Assembly (NCBI GenBank): GCA_021186555.1
Contig: JAJKFL010000010.1
Span: 3,067,085-3,131,084, forward strand
Origin: Reticulitermes speratus
Lineage: Eukaryota > Arthropoda > Insecta > Blattodea > Rhinotermitidae
Length of the DNA stretch: 64,000 bases
Direction of reading: 5' to 3'
Part shown: positions 43,185-53,499 of the stretch, piece after piece
Layout of the letters: every line of letters starts with the position of its first letter
Position numbering within the stretch: position 1 is the stretch's first letter
Program-made: the position numbers and the translations under genes
The notes under the pieces: model-generated
Databases searched by the model: none
What the model was told of the DNA's origin: nothing
What the model saw: the letters and a program-made list of their open reading frames with translations, nothing else

Positions 43185-43445
43185 AGTCATACAATTTGAG
43201 ATTTGCGCTCTTCTGGGATATTACACGGCATCGTGTGGTAATTGTTTACTGACGTTTCGGGACAACGTATCGGTCCCATATTAACGGGTACGAGTACGAC
43301 TGTTGACCCGTAAAGATGAGACCGATACGTTGTCCCGAAACGTCAGTAAACAATTACCACACGATGCCGCGTAATATCGCAGAATAGCTCAGATCTCATC
43401 AACATCCCGGCGGAAGCCTAAAATCAAGGTTAGTCATACAATTTG
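43185..43445. mobile_element. Palindromic hammerhead-like element (group 2) with 14-bp target duplication
   Basis: AGTCATACAATTTG at 43185-43198 and 43432-43445. The 233-bp element contains a long hairpin: CGGCATCGTGTGGTAATTGT, TTACTGACGTTTCGGGACAA and CGTATCGGTC on the left, with the inverted match on the right starting GACCGATACGTTGTCCCGAA. It ends with CCCGGCGGAAGCC, shared with the element at 5360. Confidence 0.88.
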
Positions 43446-43484
43446 GCCGCATTGTATACTACCCTTACGTGTGTGCTGATTACT

Positions 43485-44472
43485 ATACGTACCAGTACGT
43501 TTAACATTCACAAATTCTACGTTCTGCCCACACAGTGTATTTATGTGTTTTGTGTGGATCTCAGAACAAACAGCGATTATTTCACTGTACAGCATTAACT
43601 GACTGGTTTGTATAACTGAGACGGAGTGTGTTTACTGCGCGGTACGAACTGTATTTATGTGTTTTGTGTGGATCTCAGAACAAACAGCGATTATTTCACT
43701 GTACAGCATTAACTGACTGATTTGTATAACTGAGACGGAGTGTGTTTACTGCGCGGTACGGACTGTATTTATGTGTTTTGTGTGGATCTCAGAACAAACA
43801 GCGATTATTTCACTGTACAGCATTAACTGACTGGTTTGTATAACTGAGACGTAGTGTGTTTACTGCGCGGTACGAACTGTATTTATGTGTTTTGTGTGGA
43901 TCTCAGAACAAACAGCGATTATTTCACTATACAGCATTAAGTGACTGGTTTGTATAACTGAGACGGAGTGTGTTTACTGCGCGGTACGGACTGTATTTAT
44001 GTGTTTTGTGTGGATCTCAGAACAAACAGCGATTATTTCACTGTACAGCATTAACTGACTGGTTTGTATAACTGAGACGTAGTGTGTTTACTGCGCGGTA
44101 CGAACTGTATTTATGTGTTTTGTGTGGATCTCAGAACAAACAGCGATTATTTCACTATACAGCATTAAGTGACTGGTTTGTATAACTGAGACGGAGTGTG
44201 TTTACTGCGCGATACGGACTGTGTTTATGTGTTTTGTGTGGATCTCATAACAAACAGCGATTATTTCACTATACAGCATTAACTGACTGGTTTGTATAAC
44301 TGAGACGGAGTGTGTTTTACTGCGCGGTACGGACTGTATTTATGTGTTTTGTGTGGATCTCAGAACAAACAGCGATTATTTCACTGTACAACATTAACTG
44401 ACTGGTTTGTATAACTGAGACGGAGTGTGTTTACTGCGCGGTACGGACTGGACTTTTAAATATAATTCAGGT
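43485..44472 (+). repeat. 114-bp satellite element, locus 2 (about 8 units with flanks)
   Basis: Same flanks and unit as locus 1: CACAAATTCTACGTTCTGCC at the left and AAATATAATTCAGG at the right. Within it the pair variant GAGACGTAGTG/GTACGAACTG repeats with a period of two units, a dimer-type higher-order pattern not seen in locus 1. Confidence 0.94.
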
Positions 44473-45139
44473 TAACTTTCATCCTTAAAGAGTTGATTTT
44501 GAAATTCATGATTTTTGCTGTTTATCAGATATTAGGATGTATAACTTAGTCACAGATAGGTGATGAGAAAGGCATACAAACTGTTAGGTGGAATAAGTGA
44601 ATGGATAGGATAGATCGTAAAGTTATAGAGTGTGACGACACATACTGTATTAATGTGTCTCAAGTTAGGATCCAGTGGCTGCATTTTGTGAACAGAATGA
44701 TGAATACCTGGGGGGCTTTTCTGAAAGGACCTTCTTCTATATATGCATTAAATTCGTGTTACGTACGCTGAGGACACACAATACAATGCAGTAGACATCC
44801 ACTGTTGTGTATATACAATTATCATGGCGAATGAGCAAAATACATCCTTAATCAGTTAAAGAAGCAGAATGTAGGTAAAACATCTACCCAAGTATATCGA
44901 TGGAAATATGTTTATTTTCTTTCATTATGACACTAAACAATCGTAGATTTAATTGAATATATAGTTGTATGCAGAAATGAAGCCTGCAAGATGTAATTCA
45001 ATGTTTTTGAGCTGAAGAGCAATTTTCACACATTTAACGCTGTAACTTAATTGGAGAGACACGTCGGTGTATCCTGACTGGGTATAGAGTATTGCAGGTT
45101 ATCCTGTTCCTACACTGAAATAGGAATTATATTATAACG
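44473..45139. other. No gene recognised
   Basis: Nothing recognisable. Confidence 0.4.
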
Positions 45140-45261
45140 ATGCAGAATTCTTATCAGATGACGAACCAATCCCCAGGAGCAGAGTCGTTCTTGAAAAATC
45201 AGTTGTTTCTCAGCTGGTCAAAAACGAATTTCATTTTATGGAAATCCACAGATACATTCAC
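45140..45261 (-). mobile_element. LINE 3'-end remnant (family 1)
   Basis: CAGGAGCAGAGTCGTTCTTG and CTCAGCTGGTCAA then TTTTATGGAA resemble the 3' ends at 60060-60130. Confidence 0.5.
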
Positions 45262-45564
45262 AACTTCATTCATTCATTCATCATTCATTCATTCTGCAGT
45301 CTGTCTTACGACAGGTCCGTAGCCTCTTCCAAAGCGAGTTCTCCACAGGGTGCGAACTAGTACTTCCTCTTTCAATTTCCAGTACCTTCTCCTTTCCGTA
45401 AGATTATCCAGTAGCTGCTTACGTCTTCTTCTTCGTCTTCCCGTCACTTCTATCCTTCCCTCTATCTTTCCTTCAATCACGTGTTTTAGAAGGCAGTTCC
45501 TATGCAAGATGTGACCAATCCAGTTAGCTTCCCCTCTTTTTATTGTTTTATGATGGATTTCACA
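45262..45564 (-). mobile_element. LINE family 2, C-terminal end with (GAAT)n tail
   Basis: The minus-strand frame encodes KRGEANWIGHILHRNCLLKH, VIEGKIEGRIEVTGRRRRRR, KQLLDNLTERRRYWKLKEE and RTLWRTRFGRGYGPVVRQT. This is the C-terminus of a second LINE type common in arthropods. The tail is ATTC repeats on plus (45270-45298). The open frame runs on into the SINE by chance. A second 3' end lies at 50278-50384. Confidence 0.83.
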
Positions 45565-45838
45565 CCCGATCCCAGTGGCCGTGCGGTCTAAGGCGTGGGT
45601 CTGCGGCCGCTCGCTTACTAGGATTGTGGGTTCGAATCCCACTGGGGGCATGGATGTCTGTCTGTTGTGAGTGTTGTGTGTTGTCAGGTAGAGGTCTCTG
45701 CGACGAGCTGGTCCCTCGTCCAGAGGAGTCCTACCGACTGTGGTGTGTCTAAAGTGTGATCGTGAAGCCTCGAAAAATGAGGCGGCCTAGGCCCCCAAGG
45801 GCTGTCGAGCCATTGGTTAAAAAACAATGGATTTCACA
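45553..45838 (+). mobile_element. SINE family A, full length, with target duplication
   Basis: ATGGATTTCACA at 45553-45564 and 45827-45838. tRNA-like head CGATCCCAGTGGCCGTGCGG with box B GGTTCGAATCCCACTGG, body TGTCAGGTAGAGGTCTC and GAGTCCTACCGACTGTGG, 3' end GGGCTGTCGAGCCA, short A-rich end. It sits in LINE family 2. Confidence 0.95.
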
Positions 45839-46442
45839 TCTATGGAGGCAAATTACGTTTGAAACCAACCACATTTAATACTTTCCATTTGTTGAAGGAA
45901 TGTATATTGCTTAGGAGCTGAATGTAAGTGGAGGAATGTCTCGCACTATCTCCGAGTAACTGCAGTTACTTTTGGTCGGTTTTTCAGCCATCGAAGTTAT
46001 GCGTTAACAAGAAAAAACCTCGTATGTTACAACTTTTGTTTTCAATATAATTGGAAATAGTTAACTTTTCTTGAAAGCAGAACTAAATGTCAATATGTGT
46101 GACAGCATTCAGACCGTTGTTTCGGAAATAATGTATAATGTTATGTCCCTGAATTTGTTTGATGTTCATGGACGAGAATGACTTCTTGTCCCTTTGAAGA
46201 ATTGGATGGAGAGAGATGTGGAGAAGAAAAACCAGATGATGATGGAGATGAAGGAAGAAGAAGAGGGTGTAGTGAGAGGCACTATATTTTTACACGGAGG
46301 AGTGGCAACAATTTACTTCTCTTAGGGTCCGTAGACAAAGTCCTGTGTTCCATCTGGTAAAGGTAGGCTGAAGAAAGTTATAGCTTTAGGAAGTGAAGGA
46401 GGTAGGGTGATTGGAAGTGTAATTGTGGGGCATGTGGCAGAT
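45839..46442. other. No gene recognised
   Basis: Nothing recognisable; purine-rich 46195-46280. Confidence 0.4.
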
Positions 46443-46535
46443 GAAGACCGAATTTAACTTGAATTATATTTAAATATTCAATTCGTACCGCGCAGTAAAC
46501 ACCTCCCGCTTCGGTTATACTCACTTCGTAGCTTG
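46443..46535 (-). repeat. Single decayed unit end of the 114-bp satellite element
   Basis: Minus-strand order: unit fragment CTGCGCGGTACGAATTG followed by AAATATAATTCAAG, the right flank of loci 1-3. It shows that the flank with part of one unit can exist without an array. Confidence 0.75.
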
Positions 46536-46611
46536 AAACGGGAAGAGAAATGGATGAGAGATTTTGGACTGTGTAATTTCTTGACGACATCATTAAAAAC
46601 CACGGGACTTT

Positions 46612-46886
46612 TTTGTGATGAAGGCCCCGCAGCAGAAGCTACGGACGCACTGCAGCCCTGAGGCTTATTTGCAACCCTGTGATGAGGATGATTAGTTTTT
46701 TCGTTTTTCCGAGTAATGGAGCACCGGTGGAATGAAATTTACAGGGGAAAACCGAAGTACTCGGAGAAAAACCCGTTCCAGTGCCACTTTATCCACCACA
46801 AATCCTACATGGACTGACCCCGGGATCGAACCCGGACCTCCGCGGTGAGAGGCCGGTGAATAACTGCCTGAGCCATGGCACGGCCT
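46612..46886 (-). mobile_element. SINE family C
   Basis: Reverse of the 57003 copy: GGCCCCGCAGCAGAAGC at the left, tRNA-like head GAGGTCCGGGTTCGATCCCG / CCATGGCACGGCC at the right. Imperfect flanks AAACCACGGGACTT and AAAGACGGGAATT suggest a target duplication. Confidence 0.88.
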
Positions 46887-47294
46887 AAAGACGGGAATTA
46901 CAGGCCGTAAAATGATTGAGAGTTAGTGCCAGTTCTAAATAGGTTAGGATTTGAAAGGATGCGGTACTCAGCTGGAAAATGGCGCAACGTGCGGGAGACT
47001 GATTTATTGGCTGAGGTTCAAAACGGATGTACAGAGCGAAATAAGTCACGAAAATTAAAGTTGAAGTGACGTATTAGCCAGATGGTTCAGAGACAGTCTT
47101 CTTTACCCATTGGTTAAGAGGCAGGGTGAGCTCCAGTGCCGATTTGGTTAATCTGATGTGGGGAAACATTTTTTCCCCCTGCCCATAATCGAAAAAAAAA
47201 AAACATTCCACGGTAATCGACCCCCTATTGTTATATTCAAAACATTAATAATTAATATGGGGGTTCAAATCTCAACCAAGATTTTATATTAAGT
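46887..47294. other. No gene recognised
   Basis: Nothing firm; 47125-47215 has GAGCTCCAGTGCCGATTTGG and a C-rich stretch that may be a decayed SINE. Confidence 0.4.
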
Positions 47295-47296
47295 AA

Positions 47297-47581
47297 ATGC
47301 ACGGTGCGCCGATCCCAGTGGCCGGCGGTCTAAGGCGTCGGTCTTCGGCCGCTCGCTTACTGGGATTGTGGGTTCGAATCCCCCTAGGCATGGATGTCTG
47401 TCTGTTGTGAGTGTTGTGTGTTGTCAGGTAGAGGTCTCTGCGACGGCTGATCCCTCGTCCAGAGGATTCCTACCGACTGTGGTGTGTCTCAAATGTGTGT
47501 GACCATGAAACTCGACGAAACGAGGAGGCCCTGGCCCATATAGGGCTGTCGAGCCATAGAAAAAAAAAATATGCACGGTGC
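47297..47581 (+). mobile_element. SINE family A, full length, with target duplication
   Basis: ATGCACGGTGC at 47297-47307 and 47571-47581. Head GATCCCAGTGGCCGGCGGTC, box B GGTTCGAATCCCC, 3' end GGCCCATATAGGGCTGTCG and an A-run. The target sequence equals a motif found at the ends of hammerhead elements. Confidence 0.94.
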
Positions 47582-47907
47582 ATCTTGTCACAATATTTAT
47601 AACAACCAACAAATGCACTAGATAAAATACATCAAAGAAAACAAATACATAGGTCAGAAGTGTATTGTTTTACCATTTTGAATATTTTAACATCGTATTA
47701 TTGTGAAAAATGATTATGACATTTGTATGTTTTTGGATTTTAATTTGTGATTTTTGAACGTGTAAACTTATATGATGATGGTGTGTTCCTTTGTGATGAA
47801 CCACCTGAGGATGACAACTTGTTGTCGAAACATTGTGGGGGTCTTTAATAAACATCATATATGTTGAGCGTCACTGAACTTCACTTTATATTCACCGTGC
47901 ATCTTTG
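47582..47907 (+). mobile_element. Hammerhead-type element
   Basis: Begins near AACAACCAACAAATGCAC (inverted TTGGT box), has a hammerhead-like core at 47800-47842 and ends near TATTCACCGTGCAT, which inverts the ATGCACGGTG at its start. Confidence 0.6.
47800..47842 (+). ncRNA. Hammerhead-like motif (degenerate)
   Basis: CTGAGGA, perfect stem II GACAAC/GTTGTC, GAAACATTGTG. The core has a change and the cleavage-site base is G. Confidence 0.5.
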
Positions 47908-47911
47908 TATA

Positions 47912-48150
47912 ATTGATTATTTCTACCAACAAATGCACAATTCTTAAGTTACGTCATAACAGTGAGTCATAACTCACTGTTATAACTCACTGTTATGACG
48001 TAACTTAAGAATTCGTCTATGTAACAACTCGCTTAAAAAAAACCCCTGATGATGGCAATATAATTGCCGAAATGCGTATTGGGGCATTCTTTTAATAAAG
48101 AAAATAGTGACAATCTTGTCCAGGTGCATTTGTTGGTAGAAATAATCAAT
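47912..48150 (+). mobile_element. Hammerhead-type element with perfect 27-bp inverted ends and an internal hairpin
   Basis: 47912-47938 and 48124-48150 are exact reverse complements (27 bp, ending in AAATGCAC). Inside, 47941-48012 forms a hairpin of about 30 bp (TTAAGTTACGTCATAACAGT with its inverse), and a hammerhead-like motif follows at 48042-48085. Confidence 0.8.
48042..48085 (+). ncRNA. Hammerhead ribozyme-like motif
   Basis: CCCC, CTGATGA, stem II GGCAAT/ATTGCC, GAAATGCGTA, TTGGGG. Stem I pairs only with a two-base bulge. Confidence 0.7.
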
Positions 48151-48205
48151 CATATGTGTATTCTATATGGTGAATTTGTGTGTGTTTGTAAAGATCTCAA
48201 CCAAG

Positions 48206-48540
48206 ACATTCATAAAAAGCAAAGGTAAAGCAATCCCATTACAGGCCTGGACAGGCTCTTAGGGTTCCAGGAAGTTGAGGCTCCCATATTTCTAGACAAT
48301 CGGCACATGAAGGTGGTAATGTTGTCAGCCGAACGCACCGGCCATCTTTACCCCCAGGAAATACTCCTGGTACTCATTTCTATTAGAGGCTGAGTCGACC
48401 CCAGGGCCGTAGTGCGACCGAAAGGACTATGTCAATGAAAAATTATAATGACACCATCGGGAATCGAACCTGCGACCTTCCGGTTTGTAGAGCAGTGGCT
48501 CAACCAACTGCGCCACCGCGTGCCCCCTAAAACATTCATA
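48206..48540 (-). mobile_element. SINE family D, full length, with target duplication
   Basis: ACATTCATA at 48206-48214 and 48532-48540. Minus-strand head GGGGGCACGCGGTGGCGCAG with box B GGTTCGATTCCCGATGG; 3' end CCAGGCCTGTAATGGGATTG at the left. Confidence 0.92.
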
Positions 48541-49244
48541 CAGGTATGTTTTATATATTGGCCGAAACAGAGTCGAGAGTTAAAATATTCGGTTATATAT
48601 TGAAATAATGTATTGAAATCACGTGATATATACAGGACTTCAGATACCTTATGCTAATTCTTGCGCAGATGTGATAAAGCGCTCAGAATTTATTTCAAAG
48701 GATACGGAGACATGCGCGCAATGTATCTTTCGTGTCCATTTAATATGCGTTGTGCGTTTTGTCATATATCTGACCCCCCCGGATATCCGCCTTGACGGTA
48801 GGTTCTCCGACGAACACAGTTTATTTGAACTGGACAGCATTTCGCACTAGGACATTTGCATATAGCTGACCCCTCGTATACTGTAACGTCGTTTGTATTA
48901 ATTAAGAAATGAAATACATGTGTCCGCTGATGTACGGGTAAAGCCTGGGTAATTTTATTTCCCCACTGCAAACAGAAAACATGCCACGTGCCTGTCTGTT
49001 GACTGTCCTGCTAAGAGTATAATTTTCTTCGTGTTTTGAATTTAAATGTTCCACGCCCTGATGGTGCTACTACTGTAGCTACTTTTCTGAGCATCAGGGG
49101 TAGCAATAACAAAGCTACATCTTTACAGGTTATATGTTCCTGTCGGAAATGACAGATATACAATTTTGTTTACGCGATTGCATCCAGATTAAAACTTCAA
49201 TAACAGGACAGTCTAGCTGCCATATTTTCCTAGTGTTTATGGTC
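48541..49244. other. No gene recognised
   Basis: CCCTGATGGTGCTAC and CTGAGCATCAGGGG near 49057-49102 form an imperfect inverted repeat of unknown origin. Confidence 0.4.
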
Positions 49245-49541
49245 CAATTATTAAGGCTTTTCTTCTTTCTTGTATGGCTCGACAGCCCTCTATGGGCCTG
49301 GGCCTCCTCATTTCGTCGAGGTTTCATGGTCACATACATTTGAGACACACCACAGTCGGTAGGACTTCTCTGGACGAGGGACCAGCTCGTCGCAGAGACC
49401 TCTACCTGACATCACACAACATTCACAAGAGACAGACATCCATGCCCCCGGTGGGATTCGAACCCAGATCCCAGTAAGCGAGCGGCCGAAGACCCACGCC
49501 TTAGACCGCACGGCCACTGGGATCGGCAATTATTAAGGCTT
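49245..49541 (-). mobile_element. SINE family A, full length, with target duplication
   Basis: CAATTATTAAGGCTT at 49245-49259 and 49527-49541 (15 bp, exact). Sequence is the reverse of the 45565 copy. Confidence 0.95.
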
Positions 49542-50096
49542 ATAATAATAATAATAATTTTTAGAAAGCTTATGATTCAACACTGATTTCAATCGCCTTT
49601 GTTTCTATTAATTCTTTCTCAAAAATTATTTCTTAACAAAAAGTAACGTTAACAAATTGACAGTGCTGCCTCAATCGGAGGCTAAGGAAACATAACAATT
49701 TCATGTACTTTCCTTGGCCTTCACTTAGAGGAGGACTGTAGATTTTAACGTTATGTTTCCTATTTACACGTTGCTTATGATCCGTTGATCACCAAAAGAA
49801 GTTACCCATCATCAAGCATTAGTAAGTACAAATTTTAATGTTTATTAAGGTTTTCGTGTTTTGTTTTAGATATGTAGTTAATTCTTTCTTCAGCCAAGAA
49901 GGCGGGTACTTTGTTACTAATTTAAAATGATGTAAAAACATATTTCGATTTTTGATTTCGGACAGTGCTGTGGTGTTAAATATGCCAATGACTTCCACAT
50001 TCTGATTTGAGCAGTGATTTTTCAACTAATTTTCATACGTATAAAGTTCTGTAAGCTATGCTTCTTACCTTATGTTATACCATAAATATCTCTTTA
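49542..50096. other. No gene recognised
   Basis: (TAA)n at 49543-49560; otherwise nothing recognised. Confidence 0.4.
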
Positions 50097-50215
50097 GGGG
50101 TTAAAGGCGGCCGGTGCATATGGCTGGCAACTTCTCCATCTTCATTGCCGATTGTCTATAAATCCTTGGAACCTCAACCTCCCGGAACCCCGTATAGGGA
50201 TAGTTTTACCTCTGT
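50097..50215 (+). mobile_element. SINE family D, 3' fragment
   Basis: GGCCGGTGCATATGGCTG, CATTGCCGATTGTCTA, GGAACCTCAACCTCCCGGAA and TAGTTTTACC match the 3' half of the 34385 copy. Confidence 0.75.
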
Positions 50216-50277
50216 CTTTACGTCTGCATAGACACAACTGACTTCTAGCAATGACGAGTTTTTATGATGTTTAGTGT

Positions 50278-50384
50278 GGACTGGAAATTGAAAGAGGAAG
50301 CACTAGATCGCACTCAATGGAGAACTCGCTTTGGAAGAGGCTACGGACATGTCGTAAGACAGACTACAGAATGAATGAATAGTA
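50278..50384 (+). mobile_element. LINE family 2, extreme 3' end
   Basis: Encodes WKLKEEALDRTQWRTRFGRG and YGHVVRQTTE, matching the minus-strand copy at 45289; the tail is GAATGAATGAAT. Severely 5'-truncated. Confidence 0.8.
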
Positions 50385-50888
50385 TGAAGATCGTGCTGCT
50401 ACAGGCCACAGCACTCTGTCGCTTGCCATTACCACAAAACTCCACCCTTTGACATTTACCTGAACCACGTGGTCTGGACCTAATATCGGACAGTTCATGA
50501 AAAAGGACTGAGATTTGTAATGTTTCAGGATAGACCGTAAGACGCGGTATTGCACTGACGGAGCAAGTAGTTCCAGATTTTTAAAATAGATCGGTAACAC
50601 CATTTTACTGGTGCCAAGTAAGTGAGACAGGGGGGGGGGGTATCATAAATCACGTTGACTTACCTTTTGGGAGCACACGTGAGAGGCTGCGAGATGTGGT
50701 TAGTGGGCCAATTGGAGGGAAGAAACAAAGAAAGGAAAAAAAAGAGATAGGGCTGGACGGAAATTGGTAAAGACAGAGGGGAAAGTGAAGGGTAGAAAGA
50801 GAATGGGACTGAACCATGGAAAATAAGGTGTGAGGGGAAAAAGAGAGGAATTATTTCATCAGCAGTTTATATTTAAAGACAATCTTTT
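50385..50888. other. No gene recognised; purine-rich
   Basis: A G run of about nine at 50630 and a strongly A/G biased tract 50690-50860. Confidence 0.45.
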
Positions 50889-51135
50889 GACACTGTAGTC
50901 GGTATAGGGACTAGGCTATGAACTAGGCGATCCGGGTTCAATTACTGGCAAAAACGAGGAAATTTTTTTTTTCTCCAGAACGTCCGTACTGATTCTAGAG
51001 CTAACACAACCTCCTGCTTAATGGGTACTGGAAGTACAGCGACCGGAGCTTGAAACTAACCACACGACTCCAAGTGTCGAGGTTACGAATGAAGGGACCC
51101 ACTATGGGCCTACCTCCACTGCGCCCTTCAGGTAC
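50889..51135 (+). mobile_element. tRNA-derived SINE, degenerate
   Basis: GTAGTCGGTATAGGGACTAG and GATCCGGGTTCAATTACTGG resemble tRNA A and B boxes; the body CTAACACAACCTCCTGC and GGGACCCACTATGGGCC is unmatched here except loosely to family F. Confidence 0.5.
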
Positions 51136-51607
51136 AGATGGACAATTTTAACTTACAGAAAATATTGAGGCAATATTTGTAATTGTTATAAAACAAAAGT
51201 AATTTAAAGCCTCAAATATATAATAGTAGACAATCGTCTGCATCCAAACAACAAAATAGGAAATTATTTTTATGTAAGGTTGCGGGCACAGTAACGAAAT
51301 CTAGTGCAGTCGAGTCGAATTCAGATTAATTAACTTCAAATGCAGATCCTAGCTTATGTCGTGTGGACTGATGCAGTGAGGCAGACGAAGCAGGAAGGAA
51401 TTCTGTGTAGAACAAATTGGTCTGCTTGTACTGCCTCTTGGCTTAGAGAGTCACACTCGATTCAGTTTAGCATGCCTAGTGGATTGGCGGAAACACATAA
51501 CAATGAATTTTTGTCATAATCATATATTTTTAGGGGCAAGAGATTATGGAAATTATGAGAGACTGGGGCGAAATATGGAAACATATAAATACAGATAATT
51601 CTTTGCG
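51136..51607. other. No gene recognised
   Basis: Nothing recognisable. Confidence 0.4.
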
Positions 51608-51642
51608 ATCAGTCAAAACAATATTTATATTCAAGAAGAAAA

Positions 51643-51684
51643 ATGACTACATGTTTCGGCTAAAACCAATTATCATCAGGCCTT
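51643..51684 (-). ncRNA. Hammerhead-like motif, left arm
   Basis: Minus strand: CTGATGA followed by TAATTGGTTTTAGCC, GAAACATGTAGTC. Stem II is imperfect. Confidence 0.6.
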
Positions 51685-51937
51685 ATTACAAGAATATAAA
51701 AACGAACAGGTAGATGGTTCGATTCCAATATACACACGCCCTTCTGAGAAATATATATCTAATTGCCTACGACGTACTATTCTATTTGCTATTATCGTTT
51801 ATATGTTTTATAACTACAAGTTTATATTATTCAGACATTATACATCTTACACTATACGTCTATTTTAGCTCCTGAAACCTGAGATTTGAAGACCTGAAAT
51901 AAAGTTTTAAAATACACCCTTTTATGTTATTGTAAGT

Positions 51938-51982
51938 AGGCCTGATGATGGCTAATTGGTTCTGGCCGAAACATGAAGCTTC
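51938..51982 (+). ncRNA. Hammerhead-like motif, right arm
   Basis: GGC, CTGATGA, GGCTAATTGGTTCTGGCC, GAAACATGAAGC. Stem II is good; stem III has a mismatch. Confidence 0.65.
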
Positions 51983-52045
51983 TATTGTTCAATATAAATG
52001 TTGTGTTGGCTGATCGAAAAATTTATTTGTATTTAATAATACAAC

Positions 52046-52419
52046 GGGCATAAACCACCTTAAAGTAATAAAAACATAAGAAATTTTGGAGACTAAATTT
52101 TCATAAATGAATCACTTTGGAAGAGGTAGGAAATGAATTGGTCTGTAATGGGGTATGCCTGCTTCCGTCGGTTGGATTGATCCCAGGTTCGAGATTATTT
52201 GCATTTGTCCTGTGTTTGTTTTTGTACAAAATACGAAACGAAATCATAAATTTGGATTTAACGTAGGCTTGTATGTCCACAAGTTTAATAGCAAAAGTGA
52301 AATATTTTTTAAAATTTCATATTAGATACAGCAGTATCCGCAGTTTAGATCGGTAAATACTCAACTAAATGTAAGGACACATAACTTATCGGATTTGAGG
52401 GCTTCGCTGGGGTGTTGAC
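52046..52419. other. No gene recognised
   Basis: Nothing recognisable. Confidence 0.4.
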
Positions 52420-52770
52420 GAAGATTCAAGTCTTTTGGTGTATGACGCCATGTAGATTGGTAAATATTCACGGCTAGACAAGGCGTCATCCTTCAGTCTT
52501 CGACATATAATTCCTGGCTCTACAACCTGAAGATGTAATGTGGTTGGCTTCAAAATAATATATCCGTGTTTGCAGTAAATTAATCTCAAGGTCATCGAAG
52601 GATGTACAATACTAGAGAAGGAACTTTGAAATATATTTTTACATTATACCGTGCAATAAGATGTAATTCATATTATAAAATCTATAATTTGCAGGTAGAA
52701 AACATATACAATTATACAATATTCTCTCCTGCATGTTTCGGCAGCCAACCACCATCTTCAGGGAGCCACA
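52420..52770 (-). mobile_element. Hammerhead-type element, partly resolved
   Basis: The head at 52424 (GATTCAAGTCTTTTGGTG and TATGACGCC) resembles 24605 (GATTCAAGTCTTCTGGG). A motif at 52726-52767 reads, on minus, CTGAAGA ... GCCGAAACATGCAGGA. Confidence 0.5.
52726..52767 (-). ncRNA. Hammerhead-like motif (CTGAAGA variant)
   Basis: TCC, CTGAAGA, GGTGGTTGGCTGCC, GAAACATGCA, GGA. Stem II weak. Confidence 0.5.
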
Positions 52771-53275
52771 CTATATTTAAAACCTGACAGAATGTGATAT
52801 ATTTGTACTTACGAAACACATTGTATCACAGTCATGTCGTAGCATTTGTGTCCTTAACTGGAGTACTCCTTCCAGCGCTTGCGCTGGAGGTACTGATGTT
52901 GGGTCTTCAGGATACAACGGCAAAGAGTCAGGATTGGAATGATGACGCCATTGGACGAATGGCATATTCGCGGTAGAACATCCCAGGACTCCAAGCCTTG
53001 TATGCCGTTGGCGTGACTCCAAGTGCCAGTGAGCATATTACAGCTGATCTGTGAGGACAGGTGTCTAGTTACTGAAAGCAGGATTGAGATTATGACTGCA
53101 GCTTCTTTGAAGTGGCTGCTAATTTAATTACAACGACGCCATTACCGTGAGTGTTCGGACGTATCGAGATATCAGTCACATGTAGACTTCTTGCGACTGA
53201 AGCACTGGACAGGATAATTCAGAAAGTAATAAATATCTGATTGTATAAACTGGCTGGCCGAGTGTCTGACTGACT
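52771..53275. other. No gene recognised
   Basis: Several overlapping short frames, none with recognisable content. Confidence 0.4.
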
Positions 53276-53479
53276 GACTAAGTAAGGTAAAGCAATCCCA
53301 TTACAGGCCTGGACAGGCCCTTACGTTTCCAGGAGGTTGAGGCTTCCAAATTTCTAGACAATCGGCACACGAAGGTGGTAAGGTTGTCAGTCCTACGCAC
53401 CGGCCGCTTTTACCCCCCCCCCCCCCAGTAAATATTCCTGGTACTCATTTCTGTTAGAGGCTGAGTCGAGACTAAGTAA
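53276..53479 (-). mobile_element. 5'-truncated SINE family D with target duplication
   Basis: GACTAAGTAA at 53276-53285 and 53470-53479. Only the 3' 184 bp of the SINE is present, yet the duplication is exact, so the truncation happened during insertion. A long C run at 53407-53426 sits inside. Confidence 0.9.
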
Positions 53480-53499
53480 CTAACCAAACAACAAACAAA

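Larger units (their letters stand above)
51608..52045. mobile_element. Inverted-repeat hammerhead element, second copy of the 3731 family
   Basis: The right half follows 4250-4534 in order (TACTATTCTATTT, TTTTATAA, CCTGAAAT, CCTGATGATGGCTAAT, GTTGTGTTGGCTGAT). The left arm is shortened to about 90 bp. Confidence 0.78.

Noticed and set aside
45565-45640. tRNA gene (leucine-like head with A and B boxes)
   Set aside because: The tRNA-like part is the head of a SINE with body, tail and target duplication; it cannot form a complete cloverleaf with acceptor stem. The same applies to the heads at 14807, 57003, 48528, 36660 and 16830.
49057-49102. Inverted repeat CCCTGATGG ... CATCAGGGG
   Set aside because: Contains a CTGATG word but no GAAAC partner, no duplication and no relative in the window.
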